The notes under the pieces were generated by a model. That model had not been told where the DNA came from, did no database searches, and saw only the letters and a program-made list of their open reading frames with translations. DNA of 49,266 nucleotides, taken from Acidobacteriota bacterium. Lineage in GTDB: Bacteria > Acidobacteriota > Terriglobia > Acidiferrales > UBA7541. Of this stretch, positions 14,959 through 23,711 are shown in pieces. Each line of letters opens with the position of its first letter. Position 1 is the stretch's first letter. The translations under genes were made by a program, and so were the position numbers. The stretch is from the NCBI GenBank assembly GCA_013286465.1, contig JABDFR010000016.1, positions 1 to 49,266 on the forward strand, given 5' to 3'.

Positions 14959-16398
14959 TTGCGGATCGAGCACGATCTCTTGCGTGGGTTGGAGCGGTTG
15001 CTGGGGCGCGAACGCGTGCTTTCTTCGCGCGAGGATTTGCTGCTTTATGAGTATGACGGGTCTGTGGAAGAGGCGCGACCGCAGTGCGTTGTTTTTCCCC
15101 GCTCTACCGATGAAGTGCTCGGGATTGTCCGGCTGGCCAATCAATTCAAGACGCCTATGGTGGGACGCGGGGCTGGGACTGGGCTTTCTGGCGGGGCGTT
15201 GGCGCGCGAGGGCGGGGTGATGATCGTTTTTTCGCAGATGAACCGCGTGCTGGAAATTGATTATGAGAATCGGCGGGCGGTGGTGCAGCCGGGGGTGGTG
15301 AATCTGGAATTGAGCCGGGCGGTGGCGCATGCGGGGTTGCATTTTGCGCCCGATCCTTCTAGCCAGCGGGCTTGCACGATTGGCGGAAATGTTTCTGAGA
15401 ATTCTGGAGGGCCGCATACTTTGGCTTATGGCGTTACGACGAATCATGTGTTGGGAATGAAGGCGGTGCTGCCGACTGGCGAGTTGATTTGCATCGGCGG
15501 GAGCGCGGTGGATTCGCCGGGATACGATTTGTGCGGATTATTTGTGGGGTCCGAGGGAACTTTTGCGCTGGTGACTGAAATTACGGTGAAGCTTACGCCG
15601 CTGCCGGAGACAGTGAAGACGCTGCTGGCGATATTTGATTCGATCGACGATACGACGGAGACGGTGGCGGATTTTACGGCGCGCGGAATTACTCCGGCGG
15701 CTTGCGAGATGCTGGATGGATGGACGTTGCGGGCTGTTGAGGCGTACGTGCATGCGGGATTTCCGCTGGATTGTGCGGCGGTGCTGCTGCTTGAGGTTGA
15801 TGGGCTGCGGGAATCGGTGGAGGCGCAGGCTAAGGACATGGCGGAGATTTGTGCGGCGCATCATGCGCGCGAGGTGCGTGTGGCTCGCGATGCGGCTGAG
15901 CGCGATTTGCTTTGGAAGGGGCGCAAGAATGCGTTTGGGGCGGTGGGGCGGATTTGCCCTACCTACTATGTGCAAGACGGAGTGATTCCGCGGACGAAAT
16001 TGCCGGCGACTTTGCGGCGGATTGATGAGATTGGGAAGAAATACCGGCTAGAGATCGGAAATATTTTTCATGCGGGCGATGGGAATTTGCATCCTTTGAT
16101 TATGTTCGACGCGCGCGACGCTGAGCAGTTCAAACGAGTGATTAGCGCGGCGGACGAAATTATTCAGTACTGCATCGATGCGGGCGGGTCGATTACCGGC
16201 GAGCATGGCGTGGGGATGGAGAAGGACCGGTTGATGCCACTACTTTTTTCCGACGCGGAGTTGGGATTGATGCGCAGCGTACGGGATACATTTAATCCCA
16301 CCGGGCTCCTGAATCCGGGAAAGATTTTTCCGACGGGCAAAGGTTGCGGCGAAACGCGCATTCGCCCGTTGCCGGTGGCTGGCACGGCGGCGCGTTGA
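14959..16398 (+). CDS. glcD: Glycolate oxidase FAD subunit
   Basis: 479 residues from a TTG at 14959, chosen because the promoter overlaps the earlier possible start. FAD-binding PCMH domain: PRSTDEVLGIVRLAN, GRGAGTGLSGGAL, PGVVNLELSRAV, then GGNVSENSGGPHTLAYGVTTNHVLG and GSEGTFALVTEITVKL. The C-terminal cap has the typical GNIFHAGDGNLHPLI and GSITGEHGVGMEKD, with NPGKIFP at the end. GlcD with GlcE and GlcF oxidises glycolate (and D-lactate in some bacteria) to glyoxylate, passing electrons to the membrane quinone pool. It is first of a three-gene operon; the next gene starts two bases after its stop codon. Confidence 0.9.
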   Translation: MRIEHDLLRGLERLLGRERVLSSREDLLLYEYDGSVEEARPQCVVFPRSTDEVLGIVRLANQFKTPMVGRGAGTGLSGGALAREGGVMIVFSQMNRVLEIDYENRRAVVQPGVVNLELSRAVAHAGLHFAPDPSSQRACTIGGNVSENSGGPHTLAYGVTTNHVLGMKAVLPTGELICIGGSAVDSPGYDLCGLFVGSEGTFALVTEITVKLTPLPETVKTLLAIFDSIDDTTETVADFTARGITPAACEMLDGWTLRAVEAYVHAGFPLDCAAVLLLEVDGLRESVEAQAKDMAEICAAHHAREVRVARDAAERDLLWKGRKNAFGAVGRICPTYYVQDGVIPRTKLPATLRRIDEIGKKYRLEIGNIFHAGDGNLHPLIMFDARDAEQFKRVISAADEIIQYCIDAGGSITGEHGVGMEKDRLMPLLFSDAELGLMRSVRDTFNPTGLLNPGKIFPTGKGCGETRIRPLPVAGTAAR

Positions 16399-16400
16399 CG

Positions 16401-17798
16401 ATGAGCGCGCCGGCGAAAATCGCTGTATCGCGGCTGGCTGATATTGTTGGCGAGCAAAATTGTTCTTGTGAACCGGCGGAGCTGGCTGCGTTCCAGTGCG
16501 GCGGCGTTATGCCCCGCGGGGTGGCGCGACCGGGTACGGCTGACGAACTTGCGGAGCTGGTTCGGTTCGCGGGGGTTGAAAATTTGGCGGTGATCGCCAC
16601 GGGCGCGCGAACGAAACTCGATATGGGATTGGCGCCGTCGCGGTACGACATCGCGATCGATATGACGCGGCTCGATCGCGTGGTGGCTTACGATCCCGCC
16701 GATTTGACCCTGGGGGTCGAGGCTGGCTGCGGACTAGCGAAATTGCAATCCGTGCTGGCCGAGCATGGGCAGTTCCTTCCTCTTGCGGTTCCCTATTTCC
16801 GGCAGACAACGATTGGCGGAACGGTTGCGACGGGCGTCGACTCTCCGCTGCGGCAGCTTTTTGGGGCGGCACGCGATTACATTTTGGGGATGGAATTTGT
16901 TACCGGCGAGGGAGTTGCGGCGAAGAGCGGCGGGCGGGTGGTGAAAAACGTGACCGGCTATGATTTGCATAAATTGATGATTGGGGCGCTGGGGACACTC
17001 GGGATCATGACGAAAATTAATTTCCGGACTTTCCCCGTGCCGGCGGAAAGCCGCGCGTTCGTCGCACGATTTGAGAATTCGAATGGCGCTTTCGATATGT
17101 GTGATCGCGTTACCCAATCGCCACTGCGAGCTTCTACGATGGAAATTCTGAGTCCGCAGGTTGCGGAACTTTTCGGCAGCGACGCCGCTTCGCGAGTGGA
17201 GCGAAGTGCGCTGCCCGGCGATCTCCTCTCGCGCGAACATTGGGCGTTTACCTCGGGATTCGCGGGGAATGAGCCGGTCCTGGGGCGCTACGAGCGGAAT
17301 TTTCGCGAAATGGCTGAGACATGTGGAGCGGTGGGAATCTCGGTGCTCGCCCAGGAACAGATCGCTGGTGCATTTGGGCGCAAGCGCGAATTTATTTCCA
17401 TTGCGCTCGAATCCTCGCCGGCGGCTACGATTCTGAAATTGAGCGTGCTTCCACGCCGGATGAATGATGCGGTGACGAACGCGGCGCGGCTGGCGGACGA
17501 GAACGGCCTGCGATGGGCGGTGATGGCACGCGGGATCGGAGTTATCTATTTTGTGCTGCTTCCTGAAGCCAAGGACGAACAGACTCGCAGCGAAGTGGCG
17601 AAGACGGTGGAAAAAGTGATAGACGCTACAGCCGGAATGGATGGTCACGCGACGATTCCGTGGTGCCCGCGCGATTGGAAGCCCTCGATGGCGATTTGGG
17701 GCCGGGAGCGCTCCGATTTTTCGCAGATGGCAAAACTCAAAAAACTTTTTGATCCTCGCGCAATTCTGGCGCCGGGACGATTTGTGGGAGGGTTGTGA
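16401..17798 (+). CDS. glcE: Glycolate oxidase subunit GlcE (FAD-binding)
   Basis: 465 residues from the ATG at 16401, two bases after the glcD stop; the open frame continues back into glcD, but that part is out-of-frame shadow. It has a second PCMH-type domain: RPGTADELAELVRFAGV, VEAGCGLAKLQSVLAEHGQFLPL, TIGGTVATGVDSPLRQLFG, then the diagnostic VVKNVTGYDLHKLMIGALGTLG. The final segment includes WCPRDWKP and FDPRAILAPGRFVGG. It is longer than the roughly 350-residue E. coli GlcE, the extra length lying between residues 230 and 430. It is translated with glcD and glcF as one unit. Confidence 0.88.
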   Translation: MSAPAKIAVSRLADIVGEQNCSCEPAELAAFQCGGVMPRGVARPGTADELAELVRFAGVENLAVIATGARTKLDMGLAPSRYDIAIDMTRLDRVVAYDPADLTLGVEAGCGLAKLQSVLAEHGQFLPLAVPYFRQTTIGGTVATGVDSPLRQLFGAARDYILGMEFVTGEGVAAKSGGRVVKNVTGYDLHKLMIGALGTLGIMTKINFRTFPVPAESRAFVARFENSNGAFDMCDRVTQSPLRASTMEILSPQVAELFGSDAASRVERSALPGDLLSREHWAFTSGFAGNEPVLGRYERNFREMAETCGAVGISVLAQEQIAGAFGRKREFISIALESSPAATILKLSVLPRRMNDAVTNAARLADENGLRWAVMARGIGVIYFVLLPEAKDEQTRSEVAKTVEKVIDATAGMDGHATIPWCPRDWKPSMAIWGRERSDFSQMAKLKKLFDPRAILAPGRFVGGL

Positions 17799-17802
17799 CA
17801 TC

Positions 17803-19143
17803 GTGACTACCGGACCCTACACGGCGCTTCCCGACGCGCAAAAAGAATTTCAGGAGACGCTTAGCGGATTCTCAGCGACCGACCGGCCGCTTTACAAGGA
17901 TTATTCGCGTTGCGTTCATTGCGGGCTGTGCCTCGATCATTGTCCGACTTACCGGCTTTGGGGTAAGGAAGCGGATTCGCCGCGCGGGCGGATTCGGCAG
18001 ATGAAACTTGTGGACGAAGGGCGATTGGAGTTGGGCGAATCGTTTGTTACTCACATGGATCGCTGTTTGGATTGCCGGGCTTGCGAGACGGCGTGTCCTT
18101 CGGGCGTGGAATATGGAAAATTGATTGAATTGGCGCGGGCGCAGATTCAGCAGAAATATTCGCGTTCGTGGGCTTCGCGGATGACGCGTGATTTTGTTTA
18201 TCGCTGGCTTTTGCCGCATCCGGGACGGATTCGATTTGTGGCGCGCGTGGCGCGGCTTGCGCAGGTGACGGGACTTCAGGGACTGGTTCGCGCTTCACAA
18301 GTGGCGCGGCTTTTCGGAATGCAGGAGCGGCTGCAGCTTTTACCGCGTATCGACCGGAAATTTTTTGATGCCAGCGTGGGGCGGACTTTTCCGGCGATCG
18401 GTGCGCGACGGGCGCGCGTGGCATTTTTTGCCGGATGCATTGCGCGGGTTACGTTTACGGAGTTGAACGACGCTACGATTCGGGTGCTGCAGGCGAATGG
18501 ATGCGAAGTCGTGGTTCCGGCGGAGCAACGTTGCTGCGGGGCGCTGGCGGCTCATGCGGGGTTGCGGGATGTGGCGCGGGAGTTGGCGCTGATTAATTTC
18601 CGGGCGTTCGCTGGGAGCGATTTCGGCGTGATTGTGACGAACGCGGCTGGGTGCGGGTCGGCGCTGAAGGAATATTTGCATTTGTTTGATTCGCATTCGG
18701 CGAGCGGGGATGATGCGGCGGAGTTTTCCGGGCGAGTGCGGGATGTGACGGAATTTCTGGATCAGCTGGGATTGGTGGCGGCGATGCGCGAATTGCCGCT
18801 GCGCGTGACAATTCAGGATTCTTGCCATTTGCTGCATGGGCAGAAAGTTCGCGAGGCGCCGCGGCGTTTGCTTCGGGCGATTCCGGGCGTTGAAATTGTG
18901 GAGATGACTCGGGCGGATCAGTGTTGTGGTTCGGCTGGCGTTTATAACGTGACGGAGACGCGGGCTTCGATGGATTTGCTTGCGGAAAAAATGACGAACG
19001 CTGCGGCTAGCGGGGCGACAACGATTGTCACAGCTAATCCTGGATGCATGCTGCAATTGCGGGCGGGAGTTACGATGCATGGGACCAGGCAGAATGTGGT
19101 GCATGTGGTAGAGCTGCTGGATCGGGCTATGGCGAAGGGTTGA
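17803..19143 (+). CDS. glcF: Glycolate oxidase iron-sulfur subunit
   Basis: 446 residues from the GTG at 17803, four bases after the glcE stop, with GGGAGGG upstream. It has two ferredoxin-type 4Fe-4S motifs: CVHCGLCLDHCP (C37, C40, C43, C47) and CLDCRACETACP (C88, C91, C94, C98). Two CCG domains follow: FFAGCIARVTF with QRCCGALAAHAG, and SCHLLHGQ with DQCCGSAGVYN. This is the GlcF/LutA/HdrB-type electron carrier that links flavin subunits to the quinone pool. All ligands are intact, and it completes a full glcDEF set. Confidence 0.92.
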   Translation: MTTGPYTALPDAQKEFQETLSGFSATDRPLYKDYSRCVHCGLCLDHCPTYRLWGKEADSPRGRIRQMKLVDEGRLELGESFVTHMDRCLDCRACETACPSGVEYGKLIELARAQIQQKYSRSWASRMTRDFVYRWLLPHPGRIRFVARVARLAQVTGLQGLVRASQVARLFGMQERLQLLPRIDRKFFDASVGRTFPAIGARRARVAFFAGCIARVTFTELNDATIRVLQANGCEVVVPAEQRCCGALAAHAGLRDVARELALINFRAFAGSDFGVIVTNAAGCGSALKEYLHLFDSHSASGDDAAEFSGRVRDVTEFLDQLGLVAAMRELPLRVTIQDSCHLLHGQKVREAPRRLLRAIPGVEIVEMTRADQCCGSAGVYNVTETRASMDLLAEKMTNAAASGATTIVTANPGCMLQLRAGVTMHGTRQNVVHVVELLDRAMAKG

Positions 19144-19224
19144 TTTTTGTACGCCTTCGGTCGGCGCGGTGATTGATTTTTTTTCCGGGCGTGCGGCGCG
19201 GCGCGAGCGCCGCTGGTCGGGCCC

Positions 19225-19307
19225 GGCGCTAAAGCGCGACGCGCTAGGCGATCTTTTCCGGAGCGCTGAAGCGCTCCTCCCCCGTCCGCCATAACTTCGG
19301 GCGGACG
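19225..19307. repeat. Cluster of three hairpins after glcF
   Basis: GGCGCTAAAGCGC (19225-19237), GGAGCGCT-GA-AGCGCTCC (19260-19277, perfect) and CGTCCGCC with GGCGGACG around a 9-nt loop (19283-19307, perfect). The first two share the AAAG/GAAG centre of the type-A elements. None has a U-tract, so they are not classical terminators. Confidence 0.68.
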
Positions 19308-19379
19308 AGGGCTCCCGCCTAAAAACCTTTATATCGCGGTTGTCGAGTCAAATGGCATGAGTTTTCGCTCGCGTTACTT

Positions 19380-19413
19380 GGGCGGGCGCAGCAAGGCAAG
19401 CGAGCGCCCCTAC
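19380..19413 (-). repeat. REP-like hairpin, type C (copy 2)
   Basis: GGGCGGGCGCAGCAAGGCAA, then GCGAGCGCCCCTAC. On the minus strand the head reads GTAGGGGCGC. It is the same type as 14709-14736 with six extra bases in the middle, and lies 23 bp before a type-B copy. Confidence 0.68.
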
Positions 19414-19436
19414 GAAAGCAAACCACAATCGCCGGC

Positions 19437-19484
19437 AAAACCCAAAGCTACGCCGGGCCTCCTCCTAGGCGGACCGGCCCCTAC
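19437..19484 (-). repeat. REP-like element, type B (copy 2, variant stem)
   Basis: The leader AAAACCCAAAGCTACGCC is nearly that of 21866-21910. The stem differs: GGGCC with CTCCTCCTAGGCGG in between and CCGGCCC at the other side, ending CTAC. Leader conserved and stem replaced suggests compensated or recombined evolution within the family. Confidence 0.6.
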
Positions 19485-19553
19485 GACGGCGGGAGTGCCC
19501 GTTACACATACGCCGGAGTGCCGGGGGCGCGTTGGGCCGCGATGTTAAGATAA

Positions 19554-21812
19554 ATGTTGGCGATGAATTCTACGGTGCATGCGGAAGTTGTCGCGTTTCC
19601 GGCCATCGAGCGGTATTTCGATGTGTCGCTGTTTTTGCTTGTGGTTACTGGGCTTGTTGCGGTGATTTCTACCGGGAAGCTGGATCCTGTTTCTACAGCT
19701 TTGCCTTTGATTGCGCTGCTTTGGAAAGGGATTCGGGTTTTTCGACGGCAGGCGCCGGAACTTTCGCAACGGACCGCGACCAGCCTGGTGCTCGCTTACC
19801 TTTTGTTCTTTCCGCTCGATTTGTGGTTCCTTTCGCGAAGTCTCGCTTCCGACGCGCCGAATCCGACGCTCTACGCCGGCTTACTCGCGGCGATCCACTT
19901 GCTGATCTTCGCGACGTTGGTGCGATTGCTTTCGGCTCGGTCGCATCGCGATCAGCTTTTTCTGGCCATGCTGGCGGTCACTTGCATGTTGGCTTCGGCA
20001 ATTCTTACTGTCGATACTGCGTTTCTTATTTCGCTCAGCGTTTTTCTACTGATTTCAGTCTCGACGTTCATCGGCCTGGAAATTCGGCGTAGCGCTACAG
20101 GCGCGATCACGCCGCCACTCGATCCCGACAGCCCGGCTGCGAATCGACTGCATCGGGCCGTGGCGCTCACTTCTCTTCTCGTGGCGGTGAGTGCGCTAGT
20201 CGTCGGTACTTTGATTTTCTTTATGATTCCGCGGTTCACTACGGGTTATTTGAGTGCGCTGAGTTTGCGGCCTTCGTTGATGACCGGATTTACCGACAAC
20301 GTGACGCTCGATCAGATTGGCGAAATTAAGAAGAACACTGCGGTGGTGATGCGAGTGCACGTGGATGGCGAGCCCGCGCGGGCGGCGGACATGCATTGGC
20401 GCGGGATTGCGTTGACGAGTTTTGATGGTCGGCGATGGTTTAAGCCGCCGTCGGATCACATCGCGCTGATTCCGACTGCTGCGGGCGAATATTTTCTGGG
20501 GAACGCGGCGCTGGCTCCTGGTGAATATGCGAATTTGTCTTATTCGGTTTTGATGGAGCCGATTGCTACAGACGCGATTTTCGTGGCGCCGCGAGTGGTG
20601 GAGTTGCGCGGATTTTTTACCCCGGGGGTCGAACGGGCTGGCAGCCCGCAGCGATCGCAGTTTCTAATGATCGACGGGACGGGAACGCTTACGAATCCGG
20701 CGCGCAATGAAATTCGCATGCGCTATGAGGGAATTTCGCGCGTGCCGGCGGTGCCGCCGGCGAAATTGCGGGCGGCGGCGACCGACTATCCCGACGAAAT
20801 TCGCACTTTTTATTTGCAATTGCCGAAGATTGACCCGCGGGTGCAGCGCCTAGCCGATCAGGTTACCGCGCGGGCCAGCAATCCTTATGATAAAGCGGCG
20901 TCGATCGAAAGTTTTCTGCGCACCGGATACGCTTACACGCTGGACGTGAATATGCCGCCGGGCGTCGACCCGCTGGCTTATTTTTTGCTGCAGAAACGCG
21001 CCGGCCACTGCGAATATTTTGCTTCGGCGATGGCGGTGATGCTGCGGGCTGAGGGAATTCCTTCGCGATTTGTCACTGGTTTTCTTCCCGGCGAGTACAA
21101 CGATGTTGGCGGCGATTACATTATTCGCGCGAGCGACGCGCATGCTTGGGTAGAGGTTTTCTTTCCGCGTTACGGGTGGATTACTTTTGATCCCACGCCG
21201 CCGGGAAATGCGATGCAGCGCGGGTTGCTGGCGCGACTGGCTCTTTATTGGGATTGGTTCCAATACAATTGGAATGAGTGGGTGGTGAGTTACGATTTTG
21301 GGCATCAGGCGGCGCTGGCGCAGAATGTGCAGCGGAATTCGCAGCAGTTGGTCGCGCGGTTGAAAACTTATTATCAGCAGAAACGGCGCGAGGTGCTGGC
21401 TTATTTGCTGGCGCTGGACCGGCAGGCGGAAAAATCGCGGTATTCGCTGCCGGTGGTTTTGGGGCTTTTGCTTTTGATGTTGATCGCGCTGCGCGGGCGG
21501 GCGATTGGTGGATATGTGCGGGCGCGCTGGAGTTTGCGAGCGCACCGGAAGGGTAGTTTGCCGCCTGAATTGGCGGCGCTGCAATATCGCGAGATGCTGA
21601 AGCTTTTGGAGCGGCGCGGTTGGCGAAAATCTCCGGCGCAAACGGCTTTGGAATTTGCGGCGGCGATTCCGGATGCGCAGTTTAATTCGCCTGTGGGACA
21701 GTTGACGGAACTTTATCAGTCGGCGCGATTTGGCGCGCATCCTGCGAAGGCGAGCGAGATGGCTTCGTTGCTTGCGATGATGAGAGAGATGCTGCGCGGG
21801 GGACGACGGTGA
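19554..21812 (+). CDS. Membrane transglutaminase-like protein (TgpA type)
   Basis: 752 residues; an ATG three codons in (19563) is an equal candidate, and neither has a clear ribosome site. The N-terminal 220 residues hold about six membrane helices (DUF3488 region). A large extracytoplasmic domain follows, with a papain-like transglutaminase core: GHCEYFASAMAVMLRAEGIPSR (Cys about 485), DAHAWVEVFFP (His about 527) and TFDPTPPG (Asp about 545). A further membrane helix (about 625-645, PVVLGLLLLMLIAL) precedes a C-terminal DUF4129-like cytoplasmic tail. TgpA-type proteins are inner-membrane proteins with a periplasmic transglutaminase fold; their substrate is unsettled. No MoxR/DUF58 partner is in the window, which is often adjacent. 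Confidence 0.87.
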   Translation: MLAMNSTVHAEVVAFPAIERYFDVSLFLLVVTGLVAVISTGKLDPVSTALPLIALLWKGIRVFRRQAPELSQRTATSLVLAYLLFFPLDLWFLSRSLASDAPNPTLYAGLLAAIHLLIFATLVRLLSARSHRDQLFLAMLAVTCMLASAILTVDTAFLISLSVFLLISVSTFIGLEIRRSATGAITPPLDPDSPAANRLHRAVALTSLLVAVSALVVGTLIFFMIPRFTTGYLSALSLRPSLMTGFTDNVTLDQIGEIKKNTAVVMRVHVDGEPARAADMHWRGIALTSFDGRRWFKPPSDHIALIPTAAGEYFLGNAALAPGEYANLSYSVLMEPIATDAIFVAPRVVELRGFFTPGVERAGSPQRSQFLMIDGTGTLTNPARNEIRMRYEGISRVPAVPPAKLRAAATDYPDEIRTFYLQLPKIDPRVQRLADQVTARASNPYDKAASIESFLRTGYAYTLDVNMPPGVDPLAYFLLQKRAGHCEYFASAMAVMLRAEGIPSRFVTGFLPGEYNDVGGDYIIRASDAHAWVEVFFPRYGWITFDPTPPGNAMQRGLLARLALYWDWFQYNWNEWVVSYDFGHQAALAQNVQRNSQQLVARLKTYYQQKRREVLAYLLALDRQAEKSRYSLPVVLGLLLLMLIALRGRAIGGYVRARWSLRAHRKGSLPPELAALQYREMLKLLERRGWRKSPAQTALEFAAAIPDAQFNSPVGQLTELYQSARFGAHPAKASEMASLLAMMREMLRGGRR

Positions 21813-21865
21813 GCATTGTTCGCGGCGCGCGAGCCTATGTTTAACGGCTGCGATTTTTCGACGCG

Positions 21866-21910
21866 AACACCCAAAGCTAAACCGGGCGGGAGGTAAACCC
21901 CCGCCCCTAC
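21866..21910 (-). repeat. REP-like element, type B (copy 3, reference copy)
   Basis: AACACCCAAAGCTAAACC then GGGCGGG, a centre of AGGTAAACC, CCCGCCC and CTAC; 45 bp. On the minus strand it reads GTAG followed by a GC-rich stem. It lies between the transglutaminase gene and rimO. Confidence 0.75.
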
Positions 21911-21998
21911 AGCTGTCGGTTCTCCGCTGTGCCAATGGGCGTTCCGCAGTGATGTGCTAAACTACTTCTCTCGCTTCTTTCGTTGAAGCTACCATTTC

Positions 21999-23426
21999 AT
22001 GCCTAAAGTTGGATTTGTCAGCCTGGGTTGCCCGAAAAACCTTGTGGATAGCGAGGTGATGATGGGCATTCTTGCGCGCGGCGGTTATGAGATTACCGCG
22101 CGGGCCGATGAGGCTGATGTGTTAGTCGTGAATACTTGCTCGTTTATTGCGCCGGCGCAACAGGAATCGGTGCAATCGATTTTGGAGATGGCGGAGCATA
22201 AGAAATTTGGGCGGGCGCGGAAGCTCGTTGTTGCTGGTTGCATGGTGGAGCGGTTTCGCGCGCAGATTTTGGAGCAGATTCCGGAAGTGGATGCTGTGGT
22301 GGGCACTGGCGAAGTGGAGCGGATTTTGGAAGCTTGCGAAGGCGAGCTTCGAAGTTTGCCGGCCGAGGTGCCAACTTTTTTGTATCACGATTTGACGCCG
22401 CGGATTTTGGCTACGCCGCGGCATACGGCTTACATCAAGATTAACGAGGGTTGCGATCATCCTTGCACTTTTTGCGTGATTCCGCAATTGCGAGGGAAAT
22501 TTCGCAGCCGGCGATTTGAATCGGTGGTGCGAGAGACTGAGAATTTGGCCGAGCTGGGCGTGCGCGAAATTTCATTGATCGGGCAGGACACTACTTTTTA
22601 CGGGGAAGATTTGGGCATTCGCGATGGATTGCCGCTTTTGCTGGAGCGGCTGGCAGCGATCGACGGCTTGCATTGGGTCCGTTTTCTTTATTGCTATCCG
22701 AATCGGATTACGCCGCGGTTGCTGGAGACGATTGCGGCGCATCCGCGATTGGCGAAATATATGGATATCCCACTCCAGCATGCGAGCAAGAACATGTTGG
22801 CGCGGATGAAACGCGGGTCGCATGGCGGGGCGTTTTTGAAAATGGTGGAGAGGATTCGGCGGACTGTGCCGGGAGTTTCTGTGCGCACTTCGTTCATCGT
22901 GGGATTTCCCGGCGAGACGAAGCAGGATTTCAAGACGCTATGCGATTTTGTGCGCGATGCGGAATTTGATTGGATGGGAGTGTTCTCTTATTCCGACGAG
23001 GATACTTCGGAGAGCTATCACCTGGACGGGAAAGTCGATACTGAGACGATTGCCGAGCGGCGGGATACGCTTATGGCGATCCAGCAGAAGATTACGCGGA
23101 GGCGATTGCGCGGGCTGGCGGGAACGCGCGTGCAGGCTATGCTTGAGGGGCCTTCGAAGGATACGGATTTGATTTGGGAAGGGCGGATGGAAGGGATGGC
23201 GCCGGAGATTGATGGGAAAATTAACATCACGGAGATCGCCGGCGTCAATGAAGTTGATGAGTTGCCGCCGCCCGGTACCATGGCGACTGTGGAAATTACC
23301 GGGGCGCAGGATTACGATTTGCTAGGGCGGGTGATTGAGTTTAAACGCGAGGCGTTGACGCGGGTGCCGGGGCTTGAGGCGATACGGAATAATTTGGTTT
23401 CGATTTCGCCGGCGCTTGGTCGTTGA
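21999..23426 (+). CDS. rimO: Ribosomal protein S12 methylthiotransferase
   Basis: 475 residues. It opens KVGFVSLGCPKNLVDSEVMMG, the RimO form of the N-terminal UPF0004 cluster domain. Its further cysteines are in VVNTCSFI and VVAGCMVER. The radical-SAM motif is CDHPCTFCVIP (C152, C156, C159), and a TRAM domain closes the protein (LRGLAGTRVQAMLEG through DYDLLGRV). RimO adds a methylthio group to Asp88 of ribosomal protein S12, using two 4Fe-4S clusters and S-adenosylmethionine. All six cluster cysteines are present. It heads a series of plus-strand housekeeping genes (yacG, pgpA). Confidence 0.95.
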   Translation: MPKVGFVSLGCPKNLVDSEVMMGILARGGYEITARADEADVLVVNTCSFIAPAQQESVQSILEMAEHKKFGRARKLVVAGCMVERFRAQILEQIPEVDAVVGTGEVERILEACEGELRSLPAEVPTFLYHDLTPRILATPRHTAYIKINEGCDHPCTFCVIPQLRGKFRSRRFESVVRETENLAELGVREISLIGQDTTFYGEDLGIRDGLPLLLERLAAIDGLHWVRFLYCYPNRITPRLLETIAAHPRLAKYMDIPLQHASKNMLARMKRGSHGGAFLKMVERIRRTVPGVSVRTSFIVGFPGETKQDFKTLCDFVRDAEFDWMGVFSYSDEDTSESYHLDGKVDTETIAERRDTLMAIQQKITRRRLRGLAGTRVQAMLEGPSKDTDLIWEGRMEGMAPEIDGKINITEIAGVNEVDELPPPGTMATVEITGAQDYDLLGRVIEFKREALTRVPGLEAIRNNLVSISPALGR

Positions 23427-23439
23427 GTGAGTGGCATAG

Positions 23440-23504
23440 TCAGGGCTAAAGCCCGCGATTTTCTCAGTGATCTATTGCCGGAGCTAAAGCTCCGGCCCCC
23501 TAAA
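23440..23504 (-). repeat. Double-hairpin repeat, type A (copy 2)
   Basis: GGGCTAAAGCCC (23443-23454) and CCGGAGCT-AA-AGCTCCGG (23478-23495, perfect 18-bp palindrome), ending CCCCCTAAA. It fills the rimO-yacG gap and ends 9 bp before the yacG ATG, so it would be part of the leader. Confidence 0.75.
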
Positions 23505-23513
23505 GAAACGGCG

Positions 23514-23711
23514 ATGAAACGTAATTGTCCAATCTGCCGGAAGCCTACCGATTCGGAGACGGACGCGGATTTTCCGTTTTGCAGCGAGCGGTGCCGGACG
23601 CTGGATCTTGGCAATTGGGCTAGCGAGAAATATGTGGTGAGCGATCCGGTGTTTGATGAAGACGGTGCGGAGGAATCTTCGCCGACCGATCCTGATGAAA
23701 CTAGAAACTGA
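23514..23711 (+). CDS. yacG: DNA gyrase inhibitor YacG (zinc protein)
   Basis: 65 residues beginning KRNCPICRKPT. The zinc ligands are CPIC and, 15 residues on, CSERC, followed by RTLDLGNWASEKYVV, the signature of the YacG family. The start at 23514 gives a normal length; the frame is open 29 codons further upstream, but that part is the type-A repeat. YacG binds GyrB and limits gyrase activity in E. coli. The acidic tail (DEDGAEESSPTDPDE) is common. The 3' end overlaps the pgpA start by 17 bp, so the two are probably translationally coupled. Confidence 0.9.
   Translation: MKRNCPICRKPTDSETDADFPFCSERCRTLDLGNWASEKYVVSDPVFDEDGAEESSPTDPDETRN

Noticed and set aside
16734-17801. Minus-strand open frame opposite glcE
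   Set aside because: Basic low-complexity composition; glcE has clear FAD motifs and is in an operon.
20850-21935. Long minus-strand open frame opposite the transglutaminase gene
   Set aside because: Arg/Gln/His-rich shadow of a gene with a complete catalytic triad; no ribosome site.
13448-23504. Type A palindromes as intrinsic terminators
   Set aside because: No U-tract follows either hairpin on either strand, and one copy lies just ahead of a start codon.
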